Notes under the pieces: generated by a model
The model's database searches: none
Told to the model about the DNA's origin: nothing
What the model saw: only the letters and a program-made list of their open reading frames with translations
Shown here: piece after piece, positions 1 through 10,429 of the stretch
Layout of the letters: each line of letters starts with the position of its first letter
Numbering within the stretch: the stretch's first letter is position 1
Position numbers and translations under genes: made by a program
DNA from: Polyangiaceae bacterium
GTDB taxonomy: Bacteria; Myxococcota_A; Polyangia; Polyangiales; Polyangiaceae
NCBI GenBank assembly: GCA_029261965.1
Contig: JAJDAH010000105.1
Location: forward strand, 1-64,000
Length of the DNA: 64,000 bases
Direction of reading: 5' to 3'

Positions 1-50
1 GAGCAGATGAGGGCCCGACTCGGGGTCCGAGTACGGCCGGAAGCGATGGA

Positions 51-79
51 TTGACCATGACGGTGGTTGTACATACAAT
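51..79 (+). promoter_or_regulatory. Candidate promoter of the RHH-integrase pair
   Basis: A sigma70-like promoter is visible: TTGACC at 51-56, a 17-nt spacer, and TACAAT at 74-79. The -10 ends 7 nt before the ATG at 87, so the transcript would start at or next to that codon (leaderless). The -10 lies inside a perfect inverted repeat, TTGTA-CA-TACAA (67-78). Small ribbon-helix-helix proteins commonly repress their own promoters, so this repeat is a plausible operator for the gene it precedes. The promoter is read directly; the autoregulation is inferred. Confidence 0.6.
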
Positions 80-86
80 CAACTCC

Positions 87-259
87 ATGACCAAGGTGGC
101 CCGGTTCTACCTTCGGATGTCGGACGACGACCGGAGGAAGCTCGACGAGGCGTCGGAAGCACTGAGCGTGAAACCATCTCAGCTCGTGCGCATGCTCGTT
201 GCAGAGAAGCACCGGGAGCTATTCGGGCTTGCACCCAACAAGAAGAAGAAGAGGTCCCG

Positions 260-263
<4 letters not shown>
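87..263 (+). CDS. Small ribbon-helix-helix-like protein
   Basis: A 58-residue basic protein. Its start (KVARFYLRMS) reads as a short beta strand, followed by two helices (DDDRRKLDEASEAL and KPSQLVRMLVAEKHREL) and a Lys/Arg tail (NKKKKRSR). This is the layout of CopG/Arc-type ribbon-helix-helix DNA-binding proteins. The frame is open further upstream to a TTG at 51, but that TTG is the -35 box of a good promoter, so the ATG at 87 is preferred. The stop overlaps the integrase start as ATGA, so the two are translationally coupled. Likely role: repressor or recombination-directionality accessory of the integrative element. The fold is judged by eye and the exact role is unknown. Confidence 0.6.
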
Positions 264-1713
<1,450 letters not shown>

Positions 1714-1748
1714 GAGTCGACCCACCCAGGGGGCGACGGAAGGTCGAC

Positions 1749-1777
1749 CCTTTACGAATCGCGCGCGATTGCGTCAA
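1749..1777 (-). promoter_or_regulatory. Candidate tRNA-Lys promoter
   Basis: On the minus strand there is TTGACG (1777-1772), a 17-nt spacer and TAAAGG (1754-1749). This puts the start about 30 nt upstream of the tRNA 5' end. The spacer holds a perfect 14-nt palindrome, AATCGCGCGCGATT (1757-1770). The 11-mer CGATTGCGTCA occurs twice, at 1766-1776 and 1801-1811. Confidence 0.4.
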
Positions 1778-1846
1778 GCCGAAGGGGAGGAACCGCACCT
1801 CGATTGCGTCAGGTTCGGGGTCGAAGTAGCTTGACGGGCGAGCCAA

Positions 1847-2833
1847 ATGGCGAAACGCGCACTAATTACGGGGATCACGGGGCAGGACGGCTCGTACCTG
1901 GCGGAACTGCTGCTCGACAAGGGGTACGAGGTTCACGGCATCGTCCGGCGTGTGGCGCTCGAGGCACCGGCGCAAAGACTCTGGCGCATCAACCATCTGG
2001 TCGACCGGGTCACCCTTCACGCGGGTTCTCTGGAGAGCTATGCGAGCCTTTTCAGCGTCGTCGAGAAGGTCAAGCCCGACGAGTGTTACCACCTCGCGGC
2101 CCAAAGCTTCGTCAGCTACTCGTTCGAGGACGCGTTCAGCACGCTCAATACGAACATCAACGGGACCCTGCACATCCTGTCGGCGATCCTCGAGAGAAAT
2201 CCGGCGACCCGGTTCTACTTCGCCGCATCGAGCGAGATGTTCGGGCTCGTCAAAGAGAGCCCGCAACACGAGGACACTCCCTTCCACCCCCGCTCGCCGT
2301 ACGGCATCAGCAAGGTGGCGGGTTACCACCTCGTGAGAAACTATCGCGAGGCTTACGGCATGTACGGGTGCTGCGGGATCCTCTTCAACCACGAGTCGCC
2401 CCGCCGCGGCTACGAGTTCGTCACACGAAAAATCACGAGTGTGGCCGCTCGCATCAAGCAAGGGCTCGAGACGAAGCTCCAGCTCGGCAACCTAGAAGCG
2501 CGTCGTGACTGGGGTTTTGCGAAGGACTACGTCGAAGCGATGTGGCTCATGCTTCAGCAGGATGAGCCCGACGACTTCGTGATTGGTACCAACGTCACCC
2601 ATTCGGTGAAGGAATTCGCCAAGGCAGCCTTCGAGCACGTCGGGCTCGACTGGCAGGACTACGTCGAGGTCGACGAGCGGTTCTTCCGACCGGCAGAGGT
2701 CCAGCTGCTTCACGCGGACTACTCGAAGGCGAAGGAAAAGCTCGGGTGGCAACCCTCGATTTCCTTCGAATCGCTCGTCTCGATGATGGTGGACGCCGAT
2801 CTCGAGAACCTGAAGCGAGGACGCGCTACCTGA
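1847..2833 (+). CDS. gmd: GDP-mannose 4,6-dehydratase
   Basis: A 328-residue extended short-chain dehydrogenase converting GDP-mannose to GDP-4-keto-6-deoxymannose, the precursor of GDP-fucose, GDP-rhamnose and related sugars. The N-terminal Rossmann motif GITGQDGSYLAELL (residues 9-22) is typical of Gmd. The catalytic set S128, E130, Y152 (SPYGISK) and K156 has the 24-residue Ser/Thr-to-Tyr spacing of E. coli Gmd (T132/Y156), with Ser in place of Thr. FNHESPRRGYEFVTRKI and LGNLEARRDWGFAKDYVEAM are further Gmd signatures. It is somewhat shorter than E. coli Gmd (about 373). No second-step enzyme (Fcl or Rmd) is in the window, so the final sugar is unknown. It is the first chromosomal gene after the integrated element and heads the glycan region. 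Confidence 0.94.
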   Translation: MAKRALITGITGQDGSYLAELLLDKGYEVHGIVRRVALEAPAQRLWRINHLVDRVTLHAGSLESYASLFSVVEKVKPDECYHLAAQSFVSYSFEDAFSTLNTNINGTLHILSAILERNPATRFYFAASSEMFGLVKESPQHEDTPFHPRSPYGISKVAGYHLVRNYREAYGMYGCCGILFNHESPRRGYEFVTRKITSVAARIKQGLETKLQLGNLEARRDWGFAKDYVEAMWLMLQQDEPDDFVIGTNVTHSVKEFAKAAFEHVGLDWQDYVEVDERFFRPAEVQLLHADYSKAKEKLGWQPSISFESLVSMMVDADLENLKRGRAT

Positions 2834-2880
2834 ACGAGAGCGCGCGCCCCACCGGAGCGCGCGGGGGAGCTCGCTCTCAC

Positions 2881-4419
2881 ATGTCGTCATCCGAAGAATC
2901 GATTCACACGTCGCGGTCCCCCGACCGAGGGGGGGCGTGGGTCGTCGCGGCGATTCTGCTCGCGGCGCTTCCGGCGTTTGTATTCAAGTACCTGCCGATG
3001 ACCGACCTGCCGCAGCACCTCGCTGTGGCTTCGGTCATCGACCGTCTGGGCGATCCCGCGATGGGCTACGCCGACTACTATCGCGTCGACTTCGGCAACA
3101 CTTTTTACTGGTTGCCCTACGCCATCACGCTGGGCCTGGGCTCGGTGCTCTCGCTCGAAACCGCCGAGCGCGTGCTCGTGTTCCTGTCGATGGTGGCTTA
3201 TCCGCTCGGCGCGCTCGCCGTGTTGCGGGCTCTAGGGAAACCGCTGTGGCTCGCGTTTCCAACGTTGTTGCTCGTCTACAACCGGTCGTTTTTCTGGGGC
3301 TTCATCAACTTCAACCTCGCCGTCGGGCTCGCGTTCGTAGCCATTGCCCTGTTGATTCGACCGCTCCGCGGTTGGAAGCAGACGGTCGCGCTCGTCTCGC
3401 TCACCGCGGCGATCGTGTTCACGCACACCCATGGGCTGGCCTTTCTCGGCGTGTATGCGGTGAACTCGTTCCTGCTCGAGCCGACGCGCGCCACGTTCAA
3501 GCGCCTTTTGCCGCTGTCGCCGGGTCTGCTCGGGGTGGCCGGTTGGGGCTACTTCGCGAGCCGCGCCGAGGGATACGGACAGAGCGAATCACCGCCGTTC
3601 GTCGAGCGACTCTGGTGGTTTCCGGAGGAAGTTCTCGGTGGATACCAGGACCGCTCCGAGCAGTACCTGCTCGTCGCCGCAGCGGTCGTCGTCGGTCTGT
3701 TCGCGCTGACGCGGATCCCGGTCACCCGCGAGCGGATTTCGAAATGCACCGACGCCGAGTTGGCGCTGTGGCTTCTGGTTCTCTTGAATCTGATTCTCTA
3801 TTTCGTTCTCCCGGCGCACACCCGCACGGCAAAGTTCATTCACTTTCGTCACGCGTTCCTGGCTCTGGCCATCCTGCCGCTGGTTTGCTCGCTCGAGACG
3901 GCTCGTCAACTCAGGATGAAGGTTTTGCTGCCGGTGCTCGGCCTCTCGGCGCTGGCCAACGGTTGGTTTCACCTGGCGATGTTCGATCGCGAGGCCCACG
4001 ACTTCGACCCGGTCATCGAGCATGTCGTGCCCAAACCGCATCTGGCGAGCTTGATTTTCGACGCCAACGGCTCGGTGATGCGCACGTTCCCCTACGTGCA
4101 CTTTGCGGGCTATCTCCAGGCCGAGCGAGGAGGTTTCATTTCCTCGAGCTTTGCGAAGTTTTGGAACGTGCCGCTCCGGTTTCGCGACGACGCTGGCCTG
4201 CCGAAGAAGCTCGAGAACTTCGAGTGGCTGCCGCATCTGTACCACGACGGCTACTACAACCGCTTCTACGACACGCTGCTCGTTCGGCGAAACGACGGAA
4301 AGCTGCTGCCTTTCAATCGCCGGTTTCCGTTCAAGCCCGTGTTCATCCATTCTGCGTGGCAGGTGTACCGCCGGCCGCCGCCGAACGCGTTCGTGCCGCC
4401 CGAGCCTCCGCTCCCGTGA
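2881..4419 (+). CDS. Polytopic membrane protein, GT-C-like, unknown function
   Basis: 512 residues from the ATG at 2881; the frame is open further upstream, but there it overlaps gmd. About ten hydrophobic segments start at GAWVVAAILLAALPAFVF. The first loop contains MTDLPQHLAVAS, placed like the acidic first-loop motif of GT-C glycosyltransferases. A soluble C-terminal part (from about residue 380) contains HFAGYLQAERGGF and ends Pro-rich. It starts 47 nt after gmd and is probably cotranscribed. It converges on the SpeE-like gene at 4429 with 9 nt between the stops; an 8-bp inverted repeat (4435-4442/4452-4459) there may help both transcripts end. Probably a glycan or lipid-glycan enzyme, but no family is recognised with certainty. 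Confidence 0.65.
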   Translation: MSSSEESIHTSRSPDRGGAWVVAAILLAALPAFVFKYLPMTDLPQHLAVASVIDRLGDPAMGYADYYRVDFGNTFYWLPYAITLGLGSVLSLETAERVLVFLSMVAYPLGALAVLRALGKPLWLAFPTLLLVYNRSFFWGFINFNLAVGLAFVAIALLIRPLRGWKQTVALVSLTAAIVFTHTHGLAFLGVYAVNSFLLEPTRATFKRLLPLSPGLLGVAGWGYFASRAEGYGQSESPPFVERLWWFPEEVLGGYQDRSEQYLLVAAAVVVGLFALTRIPVTRERISKCTDAELALWLLVLLNLILYFVLPAHTRTAKFIHFRHAFLALAILPLVCSLETARQLRMKVLLPVLGLSALANGWFHLAMFDREAHDFDPVIEHVVPKPHLASLIFDANGSVMRTFPYVHFAGYLQAERGGFISSSFAKFWNVPLRFRDDAGLPKKLENFEWLPHLYHDGYYNRFYDTLLVRRNDGKLLPFNRRFPFKPVFIHSAWQVYRRPPPNAFVPPEPPLP

Positions 4420-4428
4420 AGGGGCGTC

Positions 4429-6828
4429 TCAGGCCCTGGCGACGCGCAGCATCGCCAGGCCTGCCAGGGCGTACATCGAAGCGAAGATGTACCAAGCGAT
4501 GGTGTGACCGAGGGTCATCGCGACGAAGAGTGAAGCGATCGCGCCGAAGACCGAAAACGACGAGTTCAGACCCCACACCCAGGGGACGAGGCGTTCGTAT
4601 TCTCCGCGGATCGCGCCGACACCGAGGGGAAACATCATGCCCATCACGTAGGCGGGCGGAAACAGCAACACGACGGCGACGAGCACCTTGAGCGCGAACG
4701 GAAGGCCCATGAGAGGTCCAGGAAGCACCCGCAGAATCATTCCGTAGACGGCGAGGATGAGAACCAGCACGCCGGCGCGTTTCGCCGCGCTCATGGCCCA
4801 GTGCTTGTCGATTTTCGCCGTGCTGGCGCTGCCGAGCCCGCTGAAGAGCAAAATGGAGGCGAGCACGACCACCAACGAATACACGGGATGCTCGAGAAAG
4901 AGCGCGAGCCGTTGAATCATCGCGATCTCGATGCCGATGAAACCCAAGCCCAAGCAAACGAAGTAGCCGAGGGTGCTCACCGGTCGCTTCACCCCCCGCA
5001 GTGCGCGGTATCGAAAGAGCAGCGGTAGGATGATGAGCAGCAGCACGAGAATGCTGGTGGCGGCGAGCAGTTGGTACAGGACGCCGAGGCCGATCGAAAT
5101 TACCCACCGGTAGGGGATGGCTTTCCACTCGGGTTTCGGCTCGTGCAAGAGCTCGTCGATCGGGTCGATCATGTCGAAGAAAAACGGGCGATCGTCGTCG
5201 ACGGGGCTGATGTCCATGCCCGTCGCTTCGTGGTAGCGCTGGAGGAAACCCGCGCTCACACCCGACTCGAAGAGGCGACCGATGGTGACGTCCTCCTTCT
5301 TGCCGCGCCCGGCCATCCAGACCGGAAGAAACGAGTTGTCCTCGACGACTTTGGTGAGACGAGCGACTTCTTCGTCGGTGAACTCGGACGCTTTCGCCAG
5401 AACGGTCGTCATGGATTCCATGTCGCCCTTCTTGTTCTGGTAGCCGAAGCCCAGCGTCAGCCGTTCGGGTGGCGGGCCTCGGACAGCGATGATGTGCCGC
5501 CCAGGGGATTCGATTCCGCGCTCCTGCATCGCGCGGGTCATGAGAGACAGCACACGATGCGTCTCGGTGAAGCCCCAGGCAACACCTCCCCACCGCGACA
5601 GAGAGAGCACGCCATCCTCGGTGAGGTGGTCGAACATGTCGTGCATCGAGTCAGTGGTGTAGAGGTAATTTTCGCTCAGGGTATGCGCGCCAGCGTTGGC
5701 GGCGGCGACCGTGTCGATGAACGTCGCCTGGATGAGATCGACCTTGCCGTCCATGCCGGCCACATACGCGCGCCCGTCGGCAACTTTCACGTCGACGAAG
5801 GGCAGGTCGTAGAGTCCCCCGGTGAACTCCTTGAGCTCGCCGCGGATGAGCCCGATCATGCTTCGATTGATTTCCACAGCCGTGATGTCGCGGTTGCCGA
5901 AAACGATGGCGCTGAGCACGTCGCTCCCACCCCCGGGGCCGATGATGAGGACCTTGGGGTACTGCCGGTGGTGATAGGCGAGCTGAAGGACGTTCTTGTG
6001 TAGGAATTCGAGCTGGGTTGCATCTCCGGAGTAGGGAAGCACCGCGGTGGCTACCCTCGAATCGATGTGGAACCAGACGTTGTTCGGGTGGGGTTGAAGA
6101 ACTGTGACCCGCGCAATGGGGTCCCAGCGCTCCATCGTGACGACGACTTCCTCCTTGCCGTCCGAGTGAGTGACGCCGAGCACGTTCCAAGCCTGGTGGG
6201 CGCCGAAGAGGCCGACGACGCCCAGTGACAGGACTGCGCCAACGCCAGTGGCGGCCTTCTGGCCGTTCTTTTTGGCGAACCAAGTGGCGGCGACCACGGC
6301 GGGCAACGCCAGGATGGGCACGATGCCCGGCCCGTTCACCCACGTGAGCACGGGCAGCACGAACACCGCGCCGAGCGACGCTCCGACCAAGTCGTAGAGG
6401 TAAAGCTTCGAAATCTGACTCGAGTGGTGCGTGAAGACGATCGACAAGACGGTCCCGCCGACGAAGAACGGAATGAGGCCGGCGACGATGAGCGGGCCGA
6501 ATCCCCAGACCGGGGCCATCATGTTCACCGTGGTCTTCGAGAAAAGCAGGACACTCACGTACGAGCCGACGACCGAGACCCCGAACGCGAGCGTCCACCA
6601 CGTGATCTGCGAGGCGGTCCTCTCGGGCTTGAACCAGTTCGGCTTGAGGTAGACGAGAACCCCGGACGCGCCGAGCCCGAGCATCGCCAGGCTCAGGATC
6701 GCGGACGCCGTATCCTTCCAGAACAGGGCCGAGAAGAGCCGCGTGTAGAAGACCTCGAGAGTGAGGGTGACGAACGCGGTGACGAAGACGATGACCGCCA
6801 CGGAGCGCGACCATACCCGATGCCTCAC
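4429..6828 (-). CDS. Polytopic SpeE-like membrane protein (paralog A)
   Basis: About 799 residues from the GTG at 6828. That start matches the short N-termini of its paralogs; the frame is open to 6918, but the extra 30 residues are Arg-rich. An N-terminal membrane block is followed by a spermidine-synthase-like Rossmann domain (loop IGPGGGSDVLSA, acidic site AVEIN, VADGR, then ATFIDTVAAANAG and SENYLYT), the motif DDDRPFFF, and a C-terminal membrane block with IEIAMIQRLALFLEHPVYSL. In true spermidine synthases the loop is GGGDG and the catalytic segment carries D-S/T-x-D-P. Here the acidic residue is shifted (GGGSD) and the D-P is missing, so aminopropyl transfer is unproven. The start faces the divergent gene at 6920. 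Confidence 0.78.
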   Translation of the reverse strand: MRHRVWSRSVAVIVFVTAFVTLTLEVFYTRLFSALFWKDTASAILSLAMLGLGASGVLVYLKPNWFKPERTASQITWWTLAFGVSVVGSYVSVLLFSKTTVNMMAPVWGFGPLIVAGLIPFFVGGTVLSIVFTHHSSQISKLYLYDLVGASLGAVFVLPVLTWVNGPGIVPILALPAVVAATWFAKKNGQKAATGVGAVLSLGVVGLFGAHQAWNVLGVTHSDGKEEVVVTMERWDPIARVTVLQPHPNNVWFHIDSRVATAVLPYSGDATQLEFLHKNVLQLAYHHRQYPKVLIIGPGGGSDVLSAIVFGNRDITAVEINRSMIGLIRGELKEFTGGLYDLPFVDVKVADGRAYVAGMDGKVDLIQATFIDTVAAANAGAHTLSENYLYTTDSMHDMFDHLTEDGVLSLSRWGGVAWGFTETHRVLSLMTRAMQERGIESPGRHIIAVRGPPPERLTLGFGYQNKKGDMESMTTVLAKASEFTDEEVARLTKVVEDNSFLPVWMAGRGKKEDVTIGRLFESGVSAGFLQRYHEATGMDISPVDDDRPFFFDMIDPIDELLHEPKPEWKAIPYRWVISIGLGVLYQLLAATSILVLLLIILPLLFRYRALRGVKRPVSTLGYFVCLGLGFIGIEIAMIQRLALFLEHPVYSLVVVLASILLFSGLGSASTAKIDKHWAMSAAKRAGVLVLILAVYGMILRVLPGPLMGLPFALKVLVAVVLLFPPAYVMGMMFPLGVGAIRGEYERLVPWVWGLNSSFSVFGAIASLFVAMTLGHTIAWYIFASMYALAGLAMLRVARA

Positions 6829-6919
6829 CCACCGGGGAGTCCAGTTGCGTCGAATTCGCGGGCGTTTTAGCGTTCGAGCGCCCCCAGGCGGAGCGTGTGG
6901 GCGTCGGCGGCGTTGCAAG

Positions 6920-8566
6920 ATGACCAGCGAAGTCGATAGCCAAGACGGAGCCGAAGCCCCTGAACGGGCCGCCCCGACGTCGAAGAGACGCTGGAAGCGG
7001 GCGTGGATTCCGCTGCTTTTGTTCTTCGGATCGCTCGCCGCCTATCACGCTAACCGGACGATGCTCGACGAGGGCGACGCGGTGCCGAGCTCCGTGCTGC
7101 CCTACATCATTCTGTCGACGGGCAAGCTCGGGTTCTCGCCGACGAACTTTCCCGAGTTGTTCAAGTGGCGCAGCTCGTTGCCCCTACAGCCGTCAGAAGA
7201 CTTCTACGTCCCTCACTGGAAGGTCGTCGTCGGCGACAAGACCCTTCGAGAATGGCGGGAGAGTGGGAACCTCGAGGCTCACGAGGATCGCTACTACATC
7301 GTCAAGTCCGAGTCGCGGGGCGTGTACTTGAGCGCGTTCGGACCGGTGCCTGGGCTCACGATGTTGCCCATCGCTACTGTCGTCTATCTCCTCGACAACG
7401 AGTTTGGCGACAAGAGCCGCCTCCGGCTCAGTGTGGCGAAGCTTCACGCCGCGTCGATGGTTGCCGGGTGCGTGCTGTGCGTCTTCTTCATCGGGCTCGT
7501 GTTCACTCGCCGTAGCCTCGCCATCCTGGTCGCGCTGGCTTACGGTTTTGGAACCTCCGCGCTCAGCGTTGCCAGTCAGAACCTCTGGCAGCAAACGGTG
7601 AGCGCATTTTTTCTCTGCTTGGGCGCCTACGCGTTCATCAAACACCCGGAGCGAAGCAAGTGGGCGGCGCTGGCGGGGCTGGCTCTCGGCATCGGGGTAG
7701 CCAGCCGGTCGACTCTGCTCTTTCCGTTGGTGGCGGTGTTCGTCTACTTGGCGATCTACCATCGGCGGTCGGCGGTGAGCTTCGCCGCTGGTGCCGCTCC
7801 CGGCCCCCTTGCTCTCGCTGCCTACAACTTCTACTACTTTGGCAATCCGTTCACCCTCGCGCAGCAACTCGTCGGACACGGGGTGGCCACCGAGAAGACT
7901 GGGTCCCCGGACCTCTGGCAGACGCCGTTCTTCGAGGGCTTGGCGGGTTTGCTCGTCAGCCCATCGCGCGGCCTCCTCGTGTTCTCGCCGTTCTTGATTC
8001 TGTCTGCCTGGGGCATCGTGCGTATCTGGCGCGACTCGCGCTATCGCGTCCTTCGGCCGCTGACCGTCGGGGCGCTCGCGGTGATGGCGCTTCAGTGCAA
8101 ATGGTTCGATTGGTGGGGCGGCTGGACCTACGGCCCGAGACCCTGGGTCGACATGATTCCGCTATTGCTCGTGTTCCTCTATCCGGTGATCGAGCCGATT
8201 CGAGAGCGCAGGTGGTTGCTCGCGCCGTTTTCGGTCGCGCTGGCCTGGTCGGTGTTCGTTCACGTGGTGGGAGCTTTCAGCTACGACAAGACGTGGAACG
8301 ACCGTACGCTGCATGTCGTGAGAATCCCTCACGTGCAGAAACCTCTCGGCGCCCCGACCAAGGTCGAAGCTGAAGCGATCGCTCGAAAACAGAACGGCAT
8401 CTACGTCGGCCCGACGAAGTGCGACATCGATAGTCCGTACTGTCGGCACCGGCTGTGGTCGATCAGCGACAACACCGTGTTCTATTCGGTCGCCCGATTC
8501 AGCGAGGGGCACAAGAAGCGGTTGAAGTCCGGGTGGGGAATGCTGCGCGGACCCAACGTGCCATGA
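6920..8566 (+). CDS. Polytopic GT-C-like membrane protein
   Basis: 548 residues from the ATG at 6920 (MTSEVDSQDG). A charged N-terminus is followed by about ten membrane segments. Motifs seen in family-39-like glycosyltransferases of surface glycan loci are present: an acidic pair in the first loop (MLDEGDAVPSS), LVSPSRGLLVFSPFLIL near the middle, and WWGGWTYGPRPWVDMIPLLL toward the end. Likely role: transfer of a sugar from a polyprenyl-phosphate donor at the periplasmic face. Its start nearly abuts the divergent SpeE-like gene. It is coupled by an ATGA overlap to the next polytopic protein, so the two probably act together. Confidence 0.7.
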   Translation: MTSEVDSQDGAEAPERAAPTSKRRWKRAWIPLLLFFGSLAAYHANRTMLDEGDAVPSSVLPYIILSTGKLGFSPTNFPELFKWRSSLPLQPSEDFYVPHWKVVVGDKTLREWRESGNLEAHEDRYYIVKSESRGVYLSAFGPVPGLTMLPIATVVYLLDNEFGDKSRLRLSVAKLHAASMVAGCVLCVFFIGLVFTRRSLAILVALAYGFGTSALSVASQNLWQQTVSAFFLCLGAYAFIKHPERSKWAALAGLALGIGVASRSTLLFPLVAVFVYLAIYHRRSAVSFAAGAAPGPLALAAYNFYYFGNPFTLAQQLVGHGVATEKTGSPDLWQTPFFEGLAGLLVSPSRGLLVFSPFLILSAWGIVRIWRDSRYRVLRPLTVGALAVMALQCKWFDWWGGWTYGPRPWVDMIPLLLVFLYPVIEPIRERRWLLAPFSVALAWSVFVHVVGAFSYDKTWNDRTLHVVRIPHVQKPLGAPTKVEAEAIARKQNGIYVGPTKCDIDSPYCRHRLWSISDNTVFYSVARFSEGHKKRLKSGWGMLRGPNVP

Positions 8567-10380
8567 AAGAACGGCGTCACGCCGTTTTCTGGGTCTTCGT
8601 CGCGCTGACGGTGGCGCTGGGGTTGTGGATTCGGCGCCCGGTCATCCAGCTCGGTTTTCACAACGACGACACGGCCCAGATCGGCATGTTGCGCGACCGT
8701 TTCCCCGCGGAGCGAAGTGCTTTCGACCTGTTCCGCTTCGCCGACGGTGCTCGCGACGGCAAGAAGCTCATCAACTACGGCTATCACCCGTGGTGGACGC
8801 AGCCGGACCTGCGCATCGCGTTTTTTCGCCCGCTCACCAGCGGTCTCATCGCGCTCGACCACCGGCTTTTTGGCGTGGATGCGCGCTTCTATCACGTGCA
8901 ATCGCTCTTCTGGTGGGCGGCGCTCGTCGTGGCCGCGGCGCTTCTGTTGAAACGCGTGGTGTCGATGCCCGTGGCGCTTCTCACCGTGGCGCTTTTTGCG
9001 TTCGACGAGTCACACGTGGCACCGAGCGCCTGGATTGCCAATCGGAGCACGTTGGTGGCCACCACCTTCGGTGTTCTCGCGGTGTGGGCGCATGTTCGCT
9101 ATCGGCAGACTCAGACGACGCTGCAGCAAGTCATCGAAGGAGCTCTCTGGGCCCTCGCGCTCCTGGCTGGTGAATACGGCGTAGCGATGCTCGGCTATCT
9201 GGTCGCCTACGAGCTGCTGGGCGTGAAAGGCACGCTTCGGGAACGCTGGAACGCGCTCTTCCCATCGTTTGCCGTCGCCTCGGTCTATCTCATCTTACGT
9301 TCGGGTTTTGCCTTCGGCGTGCGCGGCTCGGGTTACTACCTGAGCGCGTTCAACGACCCGTGGACGTTTCTGGAGGCCGCGGTCGGTCGCCTACCGGCCC
9401 TGTTCGGCGATCTCGTGTTTTCGCTACCCGCAGCTTGGTACGTGCTCGGCACCCCGTGGCACATCTATCGTGAAGAGTGGCGAGATCTCGACAAATGGCA
9501 GACGGTGCACCTCTCGATTGGCCTCGTCGCACTGCTGCTGCTCGTACTTCTGGGTTTATGGCTGGCCTGGCGATCGAGCGAGAGGAATCGGTCGCTCCGC
9601 TGGCTCGTCGTTGGAACGGTGTTTTCGGTCGTGCCATTTGCCGCGGCCCTCCCAGAAGATCGCCTGCTCGTCGCCGCGGCGATCGGTGCGACCGCCGTGT
9701 TCGTCTCGCTCGGAGTCGAAGCAGTGGCGGCGTGGCGCATCGAGCCGTGGAAGAGGGCGATCCCGGCGAAAACGACGCTCGTGGCTCTGGGTGCGGCGGC
9801 TCTCGTGCTGCACGGCTACTACACCTTCGAGTTCACCCGTCGGCGCATGAAGGAGGTCGTCGGAGGCGTCGACGCGCAACGCCAATGGGCGCTCCGCGCA
9901 GAGATCCCCGACGCAGGCATCGAGAGTACGCGCGTTCTGATCATCTCCGCGGCTGACTTCACGACGGGGGCCAATCTGCCGTGGGTGCGATTCGTGCACG
10001 GGCACCCGCTTCCGAAGTCGTATTGGCGAATGAGCGGCTCGACGCACGTTCACGAGATCCAGCGTGTCGGCCCCAACGTCATCGAGCTCGCGACCTTGTC
10101 GAGCGACATCGACGATTCGATGGTGGGATCGCTCTACCGTTCGGCCGAGCTACCCATCCGCGTGGGCGATCGCGTGGACATTGACGGCGCTCTGGTCGAA
10201 GTGCTCGCGACTTCGGGGGACAATCCGTGGCGGACGCGCTTCACGTTCGATCGTCCTCTCGACGATGGTACATTCCTTTTCCTGCACTCGATGCCGGACG
10301 GCTTGAAGCGAATCGAGTTGCCCCGGGTGGGCAAACGTCTGCGTCTACCGCGTCCGCAGTACCCGAAAGCGCCCCAGTGA
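8563..10380 (+). CDS. Polytopic GT-C/TMTC-like membrane protein
   Basis: 605 residues from the ATG at 8563, overlapping the upstream stop as ATGA. The N-terminal hydrophobic segment is followed by FHNDDTAQIGMLRD (acidic pair as in GT-C first loops), AFFRPLTSGLIALDHRLFG and YHVQSLFWW. The F-RPL...D..LFG...YH arrangement is typical of TMTC-like and other GT-C glycosyltransferases. About ten membrane segments are followed by a soluble C-terminal domain (from about residue 440) without a recognised motif. It lacks TPR repeats. Function is inferred as membrane glycosyl transfer in partnership with the gene upstream. Confidence 0.66.
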   Translation: MKERRHAVFWVFVALTVALGLWIRRPVIQLGFHNDDTAQIGMLRDRFPAERSAFDLFRFADGARDGKKLINYGYHPWWTQPDLRIAFFRPLTSGLIALDHRLFGVDARFYHVQSLFWWAALVVAAALLLKRVVSMPVALLTVALFAFDESHVAPSAWIANRSTLVATTFGVLAVWAHVRYRQTQTTLQQVIEGALWALALLAGEYGVAMLGYLVAYELLGVKGTLRERWNALFPSFAVASVYLILRSGFAFGVRGSGYYLSAFNDPWTFLEAAVGRLPALFGDLVFSLPAAWYVLGTPWHIYREEWRDLDKWQTVHLSIGLVALLLLVLLGLWLAWRSSERNRSLRWLVVGTVFSVVPFAAALPEDRLLVAAAIGATAVFVSLGVEAVAAWRIEPWKRAIPAKTTLVALGAAALVLHGYYTFEFTRRRMKEVVGGVDAQRQWALRAEIPDAGIESTRVLIISAADFTTGANLPWVRFVHGHPLPKSYWRMSGSTHVHEIQRVGPNVIELATLSSDIDDSMVGSLYRSAELPIRVGDRVDIDGALVEVLATSGDNPWRTRFTFDRPLDDGTFLFLHSMPDGLKRIELPRVGKRLRLPRPQYPKAPQ

Positions 10381-10429
10381 GGGCGCTAGCCCGACGGTCG
10401 TCCGTGGCGTAGTGCTGAACGGGTCTTGC

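Noticed and set aside
51-86. TTG start for the RHH-like protein
   Set aside because: The TTG is the -35 box of a sigma70-like promoter whose -10 leads directly to the ATG at 87.
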